In this document: positions 26,740-39,500 of the stretch, one piece after another
How the letters are laid out: every line of letters starts with the position of its first letter
Position numbering within the stretch: the stretch's first letter is position 1
Source: Macropodus opercularis
Taxonomy: Eukaryota > Chordata > Actinopteri > Anabantiformes > Osphronemidae
Direction of reading: 5' to 3'
Assembly (NCBI GenBank): GCA_030770545.1
Contig: CM061100.1
Span: 3,355,501 to 3,419,500, forward strand
Length of the DNA stretch: 64,000 bases
Made by a program: the position numbers and the translations under genes
Notes under the pieces: generated by a model
Databases searched by the model: none
Seen by the model: only the letters and a program-made list of their open reading frames with translations
Told to the model about the DNA's origin: nothing

Positions 26740-26953
26740 ATGACACCACCTGTACGTTGTGTTTTAGTAAAACATTTTAACAACATACAAAGCTCACAAG
26801 TTGGTCCTACGTTACTTTCAAAGGTTACGGAGTATTATAATAATCCTAATATGTGTCTAGCTACTCTGGGGGGTATTTAAACCCTTCTTACAGCTGTAAT
26901 ATTTCCAGGAGCCTCCCTGTGTTTCTTGGACCCTGGTACAGTCCGAGGGCACT

Positions 26954-27897
26954 ATGGCGCTCGGCAGGTTGGGTAGATGTTGTCGGTCATTGTTTCATGA
27001 ACCATCCAAAGGAGCTTTTTTGGGTGTTGTCCATCCAGTCTGGATTAAAAGCTGCATAGGAGGTAACACCGTCCGAAATCGTGCGTGCTTTGTTGTGTGT
27101 AACACGGCGCCAAACAACATTAGCTACAGAGAAGCTACATTAGCAGGCTGTAAACACACATGGAGGCTAGTGTATCGGTGCTTTAACTTCATCTGACAGC
27201 TCGTATTACTGCGCTGTGCTGTCAACACGTCCATATGTTCTTTGGGGAAAAAAAATCTGTTTTGTTTGCAGCTAAGAGGCATCTGTTGTCTGAAGAGGTT
27301 ATCAAACTTCAGGACTTCCAGCAGAGGAAGCTGGCTGTGGCTCATCTACTCACTGGCTCCAAAGGTGACGTGATTACTGGCGTTGATCTTCTGTCACTGT
27401 TGTTGATCGTGTTTTATAAATGTTGATCGTGTTTTACATATTCTTACAGGAAATTATATTGACTTATTCAGTCAAAAGCTTAAAAAGAACGAGCTGATAT
27501 TGCGAGATGAGCTGAAGCTACTCCTTCACCTGTGCCAGTCTGCAGATGACATGCTGATAGCCAGAGATGCCATCTATAGGTACAGTACATACGCCAGTAA
27601 ACATATTCAGCTCACGTGTGGCTTTAATTGTCATTGTGTATCAAATGAGAGAATTGTTAAGAAGGCTTTCAATTTGCACTCACAAGATATCACACAGAGA
27701 ACCGAAACCTGGCGTTTGGAGAGTTTAAGTTTGGCCCTCTCTTCATGAGACTGTGCTATGAGTTGGGTCTGGAGGAGATGGCTGCCGTTACAATTACTGA
27801 CGAGGTAAAACATTACATCAACCAATAAATGATAATGGATTGGAAGCCCTCACCTGCTGGGTTAGAGATACCACTCGTACTGTGCGTTATATATATA

Positions 27898-27972
<75 letters not shown>

Positions 27973-29239
27973 ATGTGTATGTGAATTGACTAATTTCTTC
28001 TTGTCTCAACAGTCAATGAAAGGATTTTTCAATGATGCGACTTCCTTTAACATTGCAATAGATATGTTATTCACAACCCATTCTTATGAAAGTGAGTGAA
28101 AATGAGCCTTCTTGTGTTTTAGTTAATTAATCTCAGGGTAGGGTAAAATATTAAAATATTCCACACTTGGTCTGTTGCAGATGCTTTGGAGGTACTGAGA
28201 ACCATGAGAAACCAAGGTGTATCCTACAACAAAGACACTCTGATACTGGCAACTGGTACCTGCTATAAACTGGTAACACTTGAATGAATTGATTTACAGT
28301 TTTATTAAAAGAACCCCCAGTTCTTTAGGCATTTTGTTCAGCAGTTTTTGATATCCTGTAATATGTTGGCCAGAACACAGCAGAGTCATACAGGATCTGC
28401 ACAGCTCTCATCGAAGAGAGACAGATTAAAGGTCACTTCATCCCCAGACGTGCTTTCTGCTTTGCTGTGGGATTAGCACTTAGACAGGTTTGTTGGCTTT
28501 ATACTTTAATCACCCAAAACCATATCATGTTCATTTTATCTATGTTATGTTTATTTCTTTTTGGTCCAGAATGACATTAAAAGGGCAGAGTCATTATATT
28601 CACAAATTCTGAACACAGACAGCAGAATATGCCAAAACCTCAAAGTAAGCATCATACAGTGTAATAAGCGTAAAATACATTACTGCTTGATTATTGCTTA
28701 AGCATTGTTTTTTTTTTTTTCTAGATTGCAATACTAACTATGTCAGGAGCAGTGACGGATGCCTTTTCGATATTATCTGCTGCTGCGCTGCCAAAAAGCT
28801 CTCATTTTGTGAAGAAACCTGAATTTTCTCAGGAGGTGGTGAGTCAAAGACCTCCCTGTTTCCTCACAGACACACACTGATTATACAAAAGGATGCAGTA
28901 ACTAAAACATTACTTGTCAATCAGTATCAATAAACTCAATTAAGACAAAATGCAAAGCTTGACGTGTAAAATGCTGCAGAACGTGGCTCAGTGGTTTCTT
29001 GTGATCTGTTTCAGGTGCATTTGCTGCGTTTGCAGAGTGAGGGCAGACCACATATGATGAAACTGGATCAGCTAGTGACTCAGCTGGAACAAGCTGGTCA
29101 GGTGATCCAGCAGACCCTTGACGACTTGTTGTGCGACACACCCATAGGGTATAGAAGAAACCAAGCACTTGTATTGGGGCAGAGGAGGATCAGCCGAAGG
29201 AGTTTGAGGCCACTACAATCCACGCTGCTGTCAGAATGA
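26954..29239 (+). CDS. ptcd2: Pentatricopeptide repeat domain-containing protein 2, mitochondrial
   Basis: Coding exons: 26954-27062, 27272-27364, 27450-27579, 27687-27804, 28013-28091, 28181-28272, 28374-28487, 28570-28644, 28725-28838, 29015-29239. Total 1149 nt, 382 residues, against about 388 in human. PTCD2 is a mitochondrial matrix RNA-binding protein linked in mouse to processing or stability of the cytochrome b transcript. The N-terminus MALGRLGRCCRSLF is Arg-rich and non-acidic, as expected for a targeting peptide. Diagnostic family blocks are AKRHLLSEEVIKLQDFQQRK, LLLHLCQSADD, FGEFKFGPLFMRLCYELGLE and the C-terminus RRISRRSLRPLQSTLLSE. The middle exons consist of degenerate helical PPR-type repeats. 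All introns are GT-AG and short; intron 4 contains a TA microsatellite. The ATG in actATGg agrees with the human start. map1b lies upstream on the same strand, as in mammals. Confidence 0.95.
27888..27982. repeat. (TA)n microsatellite in ptcd2 intron 4
   Basis: About 95 bases of TA repeats with occasional TG or GT interruptions, filling nearly half of the 208-base intron and ending about 30 bases before the exon 5 acceptor. The length is likely unstable. Confidence 0.95.
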
Positions 29240-30153
29240 GAGTAGGACGTTTAAGCACTCTGACAACACACTTGACTTTGCCATATTAATCTACCTCCCC
29301 TCCGCTGAGCAGATTGGACTTTGGCACTATAATGTGTTGACCCTCTACAAAATGTGAAGGAACAAGGTCACAGTTTGGTTATGCACAACACACTTCAACA
29401 CACATCTGCTGAATTAAAAATTACAGAGGAACCATCTAAAAGCATTGCATTTCTCTGCAGTATATGGAGTGATTTAAAGTGACTGTGTTCTGTAATATAA
29501 AGGAGTGAATGAATGCTTTTGAAAAATCATTTGGACATTAAATAAGTTGTTTTAGTTTCCTTATGTGTGATATTGGTTTTTTTCATGTTGGGTCGTATTT
29601 TCTACTTTGTGTTAATATCAAAAGTATCAATAATGTAGCTACACCTGAACACTTTGGCAGTTTTACATGTGTAGTTAAGATATCGGTGAATACGCAAACT
29701 CGATTATGCGACGCTCACCGCCTGCAGACAAACCCCGACGCACAAAGCGTTTCCCACAATGCACCGCGCACGTCTGAGCAGCCAGGGAGGAGAAAGAGGA
29801 GCAGCTACGTGAACGTGTAGGGTGTATAGTTACAACACAGCGGATTATACGCGGAGGTTATGCTAGTTTTGGTTTAGGTGTAATACTACAGTTCATTTGA
29901 GGACGGGTGCGGTGAAATACAGTCCCGGGGACAGCTGGTGGCGGTGCTTTTAGCATGAGCTAGCCGGTTAGCTGGTACCGACTGGAAAGCTGCTGGAAAC
30001 GTCAGGCAGCGGATTCCAACACACACGAAAGGGCAAAAGACAGAGATTACTTATCGTTTCAAGACAACCGGTCTAACTGGCAGGGGCCGCAGTGCGAAAG
30101 GAGCCAGTGACATCTGTTAGTAGTAGCTTTAGGTAGCTCAGCTAGGAGACGCA
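29240..30153. other. ptcd2 3' UTR, intergenic gap and cacfd1 promoter/5' UTR
   Basis: The first ~300 bases are the ptcd2 3' UTR. From about 29690 base composition shifts to a GC- and CpG-richer stretch (cgacgctcaccgcctgc, agtcccggggacagc) that continues to the cacfd1 ATG and probably is its CpG promoter. No TATA box was seen. No separate gene fits in the gap. Confidence 0.6.
29537..29542 (+). other. Candidate ptcd2 poly(A) signal (ATTAAA)
   Basis: The common variant hexamer attaaa lies about 300 bases after the ptcd2 stop codon, in an AT-rich 3' UTR. No canonical AATAAA was noticed nearer the stop. Confidence 0.45.
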
Positions 30154-33100
30154 ATGAGCACGGAGGAGACCGCAGCGTCCACTAAAGCCGCCCCCGAGGA
30201 TGATGGCATGACATGGTGGTACCGATGGCTCTGCAAGATAGCGGGGGTGTTGGGAGGAATATGTAAGTTGTCAAAGTTGATAAGTATCCCAGGAAAAGCC
30301 CTGGCAACTATGCTGAACGTAACTAGTGTGCTGTGTATTTACATATTGTGACAGGGATTTTGTGTTTTTCGGTGCCATTTCTCGTTTATTCTCTTGTTAG
30401 CGTGTTAGCATGTTGCAGTTTATTATGTGGCTTTTCAGAAATGCCATCAGTTGCTCATCGTGAGTCTTGTTTGATTGTGTGTCTACGTCATTTAAGCTGC
30501 TCACCCAGTCAAGACAAAAGCTTTGTCACAGCTATTGTCGCCCCGCTGCAGCAGCCACTACGGGGCACCGCCTGTTTGCCTGCTCGTTTCATAACAGCTT
30601 GTTATTCCCAAATTGGCTTGATGTAATATGAACACCCACAGTAAACACACAGTAGGTGACAGGAGTGGTCCTTAGTGCTGGCTTTGCAGATTTCCAGCAG
30701 CATTGCAGCTCTTCTGCTTCTCCGTCGTTCACATTGACACCAGAGTCACAGACCTGTATCACATTAACTGCCTGGGCCACTGCATATTCAATGGGACCTG
30801 TATTATTAAGGAGGCTGGATGCACACAGGAGCAGGCTATGTCATGCAGTTTGTCCACTGTTTGTGACACCATTGGCTTATATGTCCAGACCCTTAGTCTA
30901 ACTTGGACGGCAGAGTATATTTATCTGTTGTCATTCTGTAAATTCGAGCTGGACTGAAAATCTGTGTGGCAAAAGCTTAAGAACACAGGATGAGTGTTAA
31001 TCAAAACCAACCCGATAACATTTGCACACACAGTGGGTAACTCAAAGGCTTGGATATTTAATTAAACCATAACAGCACAATGGATAATCAGATAGTGGAT
31101 ATACTGGTAGGCAAATTTACTGGCCTGTTTATCAGCCCCAACAGATTCTAAAAGCATGAAGCTAATTATCTTGTACATGTAATATTTGTCGTATTAGATT
31201 TTTCATATGGGTAATTAATATTCAGCTACACATGTTTTTTAATAGTCTTCTGCTGATATAGTTGCTTGCTTTTACTTTAGCCTTTGTTTTAAATGTTCCC
31301 CACAGATCGAAATCAAGGTTGTTCTATTGTGTTCATGCCATTCAGCACAGGCCAACAGAGCTGGATCTCCTGCAGAAGTTTCCACTCGTATGTCTAATAC
31401 CAGCTCTTTGCTTTGTCTCTTCTTTTTTCTAAATCATGTAGCTTGTGCCATCTCAGGAGTGTGGAACTGTGTCACCGTGAACCCTTTAAACATTGCTGCC
31501 GGAGTGTGGATGGTGTAAGTATTACAATCTTAATCATTTACAATCCAAACACTTTAAAACAAACCGATTTAGACCCTAACCATGTTGGATCAGAACAGAA
31601 TGAATGTGTCATCTTAACCAGAATGGTTGTTAATTTTGTCAGCCTTCAATCTATCAAGACACAATGACATCAATGTGAGCTGCTTCACATTTTGGTTTTA
31701 CTAAACACTACCTGAAACACAACTTATCATTAGACTTCAATATGTAATAACGTTCTGAAAATCATACTTCGCTTACATCCTTATATACAGTGTCTCGGGA
31801 TGCACTATATTTAAACTCTACCTGTTTGTTTACATTCTTATACTACAGTAATAAGACTCATAGTCTCGAGGAGCCACACCTCGTCCAAAGACGTATGAGT
31901 GACGCAGTGCTTCTTATCAACGTGATTGTGTGTTTCAGACATAAACTGTAGTGATCTGCATTGGTGCTTTGCGGATAGTGATATATTCGTGTGAAAGTGA
32001 AATAAAGTGTTCATAGGTCTGTTGTCACAAGTGTCTAAGTGTAAATTGAAAAGAAATTCCTTTAGCTTACACTGAACTTAATTAGCAGCACTTGCAGGGG
32101 TCGCTGGATAACAAGCAATGCTATCGCTGTTGAGGATGAGTGATGGCCTGACATATACGACATATTTTATATTAGTTGTTTTCAGCTTGGTTTATTTTAT
32201 GTGATAGCGAACTGAATACGTTTTGGAAGCAGTAAACGTGGGTGTTCCGACAAGATTCGAAGGCCTTTACTGTTGACAGCTGTCTTCTAACCAGCATCTG
32301 TGTTCAAATTCCTCCACAGCATGCATCGTTTGAGCCACAGCTGCACATTATTTGGTGGTAGTGCACACGATGATTCAGTGCTGTGCTTGTGTCCTCTCCT
32401 CCTGTCTCAAGGTTGAATGCCTTCGTGCTGTTTCTATGCGAGGTCCCGTTCTGTTGCCAGTTCATAGAGTTTGCCAATGCAGTAGCAGCCCGTGCAGACA
32501 AGCTCAAACCCTGGCAGAAAGCCTTCTTCTACTGTGGGTGAGAACAGCTACTGCATGCATCTTACATGGTTTATGTCACTGGAGATTCTACAACCCTGTA
32601 TGAAAGATTAAATGTGCATTTCTGATATTTATTAACGTTGCATAAGCTGTTGCTTTTGCTAAATATGGTTCTTTTATGTCCAGCATACACCTGTGATTAA
32701 CTGTCTGCCTGTTGTTGGCTGTTTCTTCGGTTACTGGTTTCCAGGATGGCTCTGTTCCCCATATTATTGAGTTTCTCCATTACAACCTTGTTTGGAAATG
32801 CCATCGCCTTTGCTACAGGAGTTCTGTACGGCCTTGCATCTTTAGGCAAAAAGTAAGACATCCGTTGTCAAGAATGCAGCTTCTATAAATAATGTTTCAG
32901 TATTTAGTTGAATTAGAACTGTATCATACATGTTGTAATTAATGTTTTTATGTCCCACCCATGTCATATTATGACAGAATCTCATACAATTAACCAGATG
33001 ACATGTCATAATAAAGATTCTTAATTTATGCTTAAAACTTCCTGCATTCCTCATCCAAACCTCCTTAATTATGCAGATTAATAAACCAGTAGGTTGTAAT

Positions 33101-33332
33101 TAAAATTTACTAAACTAATACCATAGTAACTTTTTTGTGTGTTTTGTCTTACCTGCTTTTTTTCGATCCGCCTCACCCTCGTCATAACCTTTTATTATCC
33201 CCCTTCCTTTGCATCCTTTTCTTCTCTTGTCTTTCACGCAGGGGTGATGCAGTGACTTACGCCAGACTGCAGCATCAGAAACAAGGGGATGAAGAGAAGA
33301 TGACAGGAACGACTAATGGGGCTCCAGAGTGA
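30154..33332 (+). CDS. cacfd1: Calcium channel flower homolog (CACFD1)
   Basis: Coding exons: 30154-30262, 31442-31514, 32412-32537, 32745-32852, 33242-33332. Total 507 nt, 168 residues, close to human CACFD1. Flower proteins are small multi-pass membrane proteins of synaptic and other vesicles, proposed to conduct calcium and to couple exocytosis to endocytosis; they also act in cell-fitness comparison. The family signature DGMTWWYRWLCKIAGVLGG is followed by SCAISGVWNCVTVNPLNIAA and a membrane segment with LCEVPFCCQFIEFANAVAAR. Its acidic residues E71 and E80 lie where the putative pore Glu of the family is found. Two further hydrophobic segments follow (ALFPILLSFSITTLFGN, AIAFATGVLYGLASLGKK). 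The soluble tail contains Y-A-R-L, an endocytic YxxPhi-type motif at the site of human YARI. All splice sites are canonical, with phases 1, 2, 2, 2. The ATG was chosen by match to the family N-terminus. Confidence 0.95.
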
Positions 33333-33632
33333 GGCGTCTGCCTTCCCACCCTCAGTTCTACGTCCTGTCTCCCATCCTCCCTCCGTCACTTTTATTTATC
33401 ACTTACTGAGAATGAGTTTATTTATTGACTCTTAACTGCTACATTGTTTTGCTTCTGACCCATAGAAGTGAAACCGACTGTTGAATTGAGTCCATTGTTT
33501 GGTACCTGGTGTGTAAATGAGATCTCACATTAACTCTAACTATGTTTTTAAATCTTCTAATAGGTTGTGTTTAATTTATTTTTTTTGTCGTACATTGCTG
33601 CTGTCAGTTGTAAACTCTATTTTTGCAGAAAA

Positions 33633-33638
33633 AATAAA
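33633..33638 (+). other. cacfd1 poly(A) signal
   Basis: A canonical AATAAA lies 300 bases after the cacfd1 stop in a T-rich 3' UTR, the first canonical hexamer I found after the stop. Confidence 0.55.
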
Positions 33639-35106
33639 TACACGGTAAAACTTTGTAGCCCAGGATCCTTTAAGGAAAGTTTAAAGAAATGAAGGGGATT
33701 GTAAATGTTTAGGCTGTGGTTCAGGGTCATCTGGCTACAGTGAGGAGAGCCTGTCAACATTTAGGTTTAATCATTTTTATCACCGTTCAGGGCAACTGGG
33801 ATTTTAGTGACAAGAACCATTTGCAAGTGATTTAAATATTAAGTAAATGCACATGCAAATATGATAAATTTGAACATGATAATTTCACAGTATTTACACC
33901 TGTACTGTTGTACAGGAACTAATTGAGTTTTACACCTGCTGCACACACAACCTTGAACCGCAGCCTCAAACAGGCATTAGAGATGTTTTAACATCGGTGA
34001 ATGTATTTTATAGACCCAAAGATAGAGACAGATTATGTTTTATTTAATGCCTTTGTTTTTTATTTGGTTTGAATTCAAGCTGAGCAGGACACATGGCTTT
34101 GAACCGTGGAGCCACAAACAGCAGGTAACCAAGTGGTGCCCACAGATGTGATACGCTATCTGATGAAATTCTGGAATTTGTGCTTTTTATTTTCTCTTTT
34201 TTAATGTATGTTTAATTTTAAAACATGAGACTACATTTCTGCTCTGTTAATTAGTATGTTACAAAACCCAACACTTTAATGAAGGAAGTGTCTTGATTCA
34301 GGAACTGACTGGTCTGTATCCCACACTATCATTAGAACCGTGAATTGCCACTCAGCTGAGGTATGCAGTGGTCAGCAATTCACTGTTTAGTGTCATTTTG
34401 TTGTGTCATGGGTAATGACAACGTCCTTGGAGCAGCTGTTTGTGCTTTTACAGCTGCTTCTGTGTTACTGGCTGGTCAGTGGCTCAATGGACTGTTCACA
34501 CGAAACCACCAAACTCTCAGGTATCAAGTCACAGCGAACAAGTACAGTTAACCAAGTATTTCATAGATCATAAATGTACAGTAGCTAGAATAAGCATGAC
34601 TATGGAATCATTTGAGCCTGTGGAAAGAAACATAATATGTCCCCAAGCAACGCCCACAAGTTGTTAAACACTACACACACCAGCAATAGCTACGTTTGGA
34701 CACTACAGTTAAAAGGCTGCGAAACCTCCACAGCATCCAGATACTCATTCGTTGTTTTGTTTCTATGGAGGGACGTGCATCCAAAACACTTGTGTTCCCT
34801 ATTTCTGCAGGTCTTCAGTGTGTCTTTTGCTGTAAGGGTTGTGTAATAATGTGTGTTGTGATGTGCATCCTGATCTGGTTTTAAGTTAGTGAATTAAACA
34901 AACTTGCTACTACGACGATGTTCGGTGCTTATATCTGAACTCTTCGCAGAACTCTACACGTTTTGCGTCAGACTTGTGCCTCAGTGTTCTGAGGGCAATG
35001 TGGTGTATTGAATTTGAATATTATATATATTGAATATTCATTTTTCTTTTAGTATTTATCTTCTGAAAACTGATAATGTGGCTTTCTCACGTTTTATAGT
35101 GAGCAA

Positions 35107-35120
35107 CCAACAGGGGGCAC
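35107..35120 (+). promoter_or_regulatory. CTCF-like core motif (+ orientation)
   Basis: ccaacagggggcac fits the CTCF core CCASYAGRKGGCRS with a single mismatch (A at the fourth base). It lies between cacfd1 and the nos1ap-like gene, pointing toward the latter. Confidence 0.45.
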
Positions 35121-36029
35121 TATGGCGTTATTTAACTTTTCAGTATTAAATTAATGAATGATTATTTACTCTTCTTATGGAAACTGCACCTGTGATGCAG
35201 GGGTCTTACTGGTTTAATGTTAATATCATCAGCTGCGGTATAAGCACTAATGAGGGCGGAATGAGGACCAGTAAAATCAACACTTTATCAGTAAACAGCC
35301 ATTTAGAGTCTAAAACGAGCTCATACTGCATCAAGATCGTTTATCACGCTGGTAATAAAGTAAATGTCTGAAATCCTTCTTATCAGTCAGGAGACGCGTT
35401 GGGTTCCTGTGGGAAAACTCCATGGATGATGAAAACGACAGAATTAGATTCGCGTAATGAATCTCTGCCATTTGATGAGCTTCCTGGCTCTATAATGCAC
35501 AACTCAACTTGTAAGATGTCTTTTATGTTGAGAAAAATAGCCTGAAGCTCGTGGCCTGCTGTGGAGCCACAGCACGGGGCAATAAGACAAGCATACGAAA
35601 TAAGATGAATAAAGAAGGTTTTTAATTTAGGAAGCGATGCTGTATAACCAGGCTGCAGCTGTCACATACCAGAGGTGGGAAGAAACTCACTACACTATCA
35701 CCTCTAGCATTGTCTGTGTTAGTCTTTCACCACACTTCAGTTGGGGCATTTCCATCCAGCACATTTACTTGACAGCTTTAGATACTTTGAAGATGAACAT
35801 TCCCAATGCGAGGTTTGGTGTCGTGCATTTCAGCTTGTGTAAAGAGAAAAGATCCAAGTATAGACTTTTATTTGAGTGTGTGTTTGTGTATTTACTATAA
35901 AACACTTCATAGGTCCAGTTAATCGAAAAATGTCAAAAAGCATCAAATATGAAAGACTCCCTGCGTGTGGCTCGCATCGCTTCATTTAGATTTAGGCTGC
36001 AGTGGAATTATTCCCACCCTCAGAAGACG

Positions 36030-36530
36030 CGTTGCCTATGAACTGTTGGCCTCCCGCGGGGGGAGGAGGGCTGCCTCCCTGCTGGGTTGCCTCCCAGCCC
36101 GGGGTTGCATCATGCCTGGGAACTTTGCTCCAATGAGACACTTGCTTTGTGCTTTGTGGAGGGAGAGACGCGGGCGCAGAGCCTCCGCCGCCGCCAGGAC
36201 GGGATTCACACACACGCACCCACAGTGATCGTGAAGGCGGGATCACCTGCGGAGAGGAACGACGCGTCTTTACGCCGGGTTTCCCCTGTGGACACCGTGT
36301 ACGCGGCTGCGTTTCGGTACGTGAAGGGTATCTGGAAGGAGAACCGGGCGCCTGGATCTGTCCCTCCCGAGGACGGGACATTTGAAGCCGAAACAGCAAC
36401 AATGGACTGCGTCTGCACGGGGAGCCCAGACTTGGAGCCGCGCTGTGCGCACACATGGGATTGTAGCGACGTTTTGTGTTTAGTTGTGTTCAGTTGTTAA
36501 ACGGTGTTTGTCGCGTAGCCGGAGCCCGTG
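36030..36530 (+). promoter_or_regulatory. CpG-rich promoter / 5' UTR of the nos1ap-like gene
   Basis: Dense CG dinucleotides and G/C blocks run up to the start codon at 36531, contrasting with the AT-rich DNA on either side. The transcription start inside this block cannot be set from sequence. Confidence 0.5.
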
Positions 36531-39500
36531 ATGCCCGCAAGGAACAGGTACAACCTGGTGGATGATGTGGGGGACTCGAGGGTTCCGCTTCACAACGAGG
36601 AGGCTTATCAGCACGGGATTCATTTCCAGGCCAAGGTGAACACGCAACATTTCCTTGTAGTGTTGACCCGCTGAGCCCCAGTCGTGTTGTGTTGTGTTGC
36701 AGGCTTCATCAGGAAGTTTGAACACATGGTTCACACACGTTGTTTAATGGTGCAAGTGACTGATACAGTTACAGTGTAGCCAGAACAGCGTTGATTAGTT
36801 TCTTTCAGTTATTCGCTGTATTCATGGCTCGAATAATTGAATTAACCTCGAGGGCTGCAGCTGGACCTCATCCAAATCTCAGTTTTATTTTCATTTTTGC
36901 TGACAGTCTTCATAAACCTAGTTTTTAAAAACTTCTACTAAAGTGCATTATGTTTATTTACATTTATTTGAAACAGAGAAAACAGCAGGTGCTCAAGCCG
37001 AAACAAGAAATGTTTTTTTGTTTAGACAATTAATCAGTGATCATAGTTTGATGTGATTCAGTAACTTACGCTGCACTGGGCTAAAACAAGGCCTGAGGTT
37101 CACTCGCACCTTATATCCTGTTAATGTGATGTGTAGTGGTAACACAATCAGTGTGCTCCCTAGAGGTTGTTAATTACACAGCTGCAAATTTAAACATATG
37201 CAAACCGCAGCCTGCTCATTAATACTGTAAGTCATTCTTTATACAAAACACGCATTTGCCCTAAATCAGAAGCACTGGCTGCCAAATGCCTTTGAGTTTT
37301 GAGCGTTGCCACTTGAGCCCTTGTTTATTTATCGGGGCACATACTGCATAATCAATGCAGGTGTCATAGAAGCGATTCATGACGTGAGTTTGTTTGCTGT
37401 GATTGTGAAAGCGTGATGCTGCAGCTCTGACTTCGTTCTCCTCGTGTGTGTGATTGCTTGCTGCAGTACGTGGGGAGTCTCGACGTGCCCCGGCCCAACA
37501 GTCGGATGGAGATCGTGGCAGCCATGAGGAGAATCCGGGTAAGGTGAAAACCAAATGTCACACACGCAATCTTCCTCAGTCCTGTGGGGAAACAGCAAAT
37601 GTTTTCACAATAACAGAGTCACGTCACGTGCACTGCAAAGAATGTGCTGCTGTGTGTGCAGACCTGGACAACGGGTCACGTCGTCTGATGTGGGATAAAA
37701 TCTGCAGGGAAAAAAAGCAATAAAAGGGAGGAGGATTCTCTGCTGGGTAGTAGATTGACCTTTCTAAATGTGTTTGACAGTTGAAGGGCACAGTGTGTGT
37801 GTGGATACTACTGCTGAACCTTAGTCTGTACTTCATTATTGCTGCAGTGAATGACCTCATCACAGGCTCATTGTTTTTTATAACAACAGTCAGTATCATA
37901 TAATCATGGATGTGTTTGTGATTGTTGAACATTGCCTCCCTCCTGAAGCTAACACAGGTGCACACAGGGCTGCTGGGGTCTGGGGAACTAGACAAGACTC
38001 TTACTCCTGGATGAGTGAACCTGCAGCAATAAAATGTGCCACTTTGCAGACTTCAGACGGTTGTAACGTGTATGATCATGTATCTCTTGAAAGAAGTTTT
38101 AGAACTTTTAAAACTGCGTATTACTGATGATGTACCTGCTCTTTCTGCTGCCTCTGGTTTCAGGCACGCGCTAAAGTAAAAACTGTATTTTTGTGCCAAC
38201 CGCTTCTTTTTTGGGCAAACCCTCTCACGCTGCGCCTACGCTGTGTGAATGCAAAGCCGAGTGCTTTGGAGGGCAGACGCTAGCGTTTAGAAATGCTTTC
38301 CAAGTCAAAAGTAATTAGCTTTGTGTAGACGAATATTGACTGGCCTTCCTGACTTGCTCTCATGTCTTTTTCACAAAAAGCAAAGACCTTGTCTTTAATT
38401 TAAAAGCACAACCCCTCAGGCAAGACACTCTGCAGAGTTGAGTGTGATTAAAGAGAGTGAGCAATGAACTGATGGCACTGGGAGGAAGTCCTGGGATGGA
38501 GAGAGGGCCTGCGTGGTGCCTGGCAGAGGCATAGTCATCTCCCCTCCCTAGGCAGTGTGAGGAAACATGAGCAGAGCGAGGGAGAGCCCTGATGACGCTG
38601 GAGCGATGTGAGCGGAGGAGCTGAGCTAGTTGAGTCAAGCCGTTTTCCCAGCACACACACACACCTGCCGTTCCCACAGCGCGAAAGTGAAAAGACATCA
38701 TTTTGTGTCCCGTGGGTCTTTTCAGAGTAGCTTTTTTGTGAAACCTTCCCCCATTATGGCCGACTGGTCCTACTGTGCTTGGTTTGTGGGAGTTTGTTTC
38801 ATTCAGTTTGAGCGGTGGCATAGAAACGACCCTGGAGGTGTGCACGCGCGCTCGCACACGCGTTTGCGCGTACGAATGCGCGCGTGTTCTCATAAGAGGA
38901 AGTCCCCTTGCATTTTAACAACCTCCTCTGTTGATTAACGAGGCTGACGGACAAAAGCCGGTGTTGCTGCAGCCACATGAAGAGTTCTGTTGTAGTCGGC
39001 CACAGCTCGCTGCTTCAGAGAGGACGTGTCTATGCACTGGAATGCCCTTGGAAAGCAAACAGGCTCTACTTACAGGGGCCACTCTCTCTCCAGGCTATTC
39101 CCTCACTTTCTCTCTCTCTTAGTCCCTCATTTCCAACCTGCACTGTTGTTTTCCTTCCATCCCCTCACTCTCCTCCGACCAAAATAGACCGTCTCCATTT
39201 AGCCCATCTCTGGCTATCTACTCAGTGCTGACAGGAATAGATTTTAGGCTGAGGGCAGGCTACGCATGCTTTGCTTTGAATTTTGATCGGCTCTAATGGG
39301 ATTTTAAGCCTCCCTCACATGTCCGTCAGGATGCAGCCTCCTTCCTGAGGCTGCCAAAAGTCTCCCTGGAAATTTCACGGCTCCATTTTCTCTGCATCTG
39401 TCCCAGTGTTTCTCTGGAACATCTTGTGAAGAACATATCTCTTCACTTTGTGACACAGAAGTCAACTTTATGTGCCTCTGGTTCCTGTTGTTTGAGGAAG

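Larger units (their letters stand above)
23473..26953. other. map1b 3' UTR and map1b-ptcd2 intergenic region
   Basis: No gene recognised. The region is AT-rich, with AATAAA hexamers at 25245-25250, 25544-25549, 25984-25989 and 25999-26004 that could end map1b transcripts. It also holds a GT run (26352-26372), a TGAT microsatellite (26387-26434), a CTCF-like motif (26653-26666) and the ptcd2 promoter. In human, MRPS27 lies between MAP1B and PTCD2; no MRPS27-like exon is visible here on either strand. Confidence 0.6.
33333..36530. other. cacfd1 3' UTR, intergenic DNA and nos1ap-like promoter
   Basis: After the cacfd1 3' UTR the sequence is AT-rich and shows no recognisable exon. A CTCF-like motif lies at 35107-35120. 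From about 36030 to 36530 it becomes strongly GC- and CpG-rich (gcctccgccgccgccagg and similar), typical of a CpG-island promoter with 5' UTR for the next gene. The open frames on both strands there are by-products of GC content. No TATA box was identified. Confidence 0.6.

Noticed and set aside
36087..36500. Overlapping open frames on both strands just before the nos1ap-like start codon
   Set aside because: They lie in a CpG-rich promoter/5' UTR, where stop codons are rare by composition. The family-matching start is at 36531.
38360..38893. 177-codon minus-strand open frame in nos1ap-like intron 2
   Set aside because: Begins in the alternating CG/CA tract, has low-complexity composition (Arg, His, Ser) and shows no homology I recognise.
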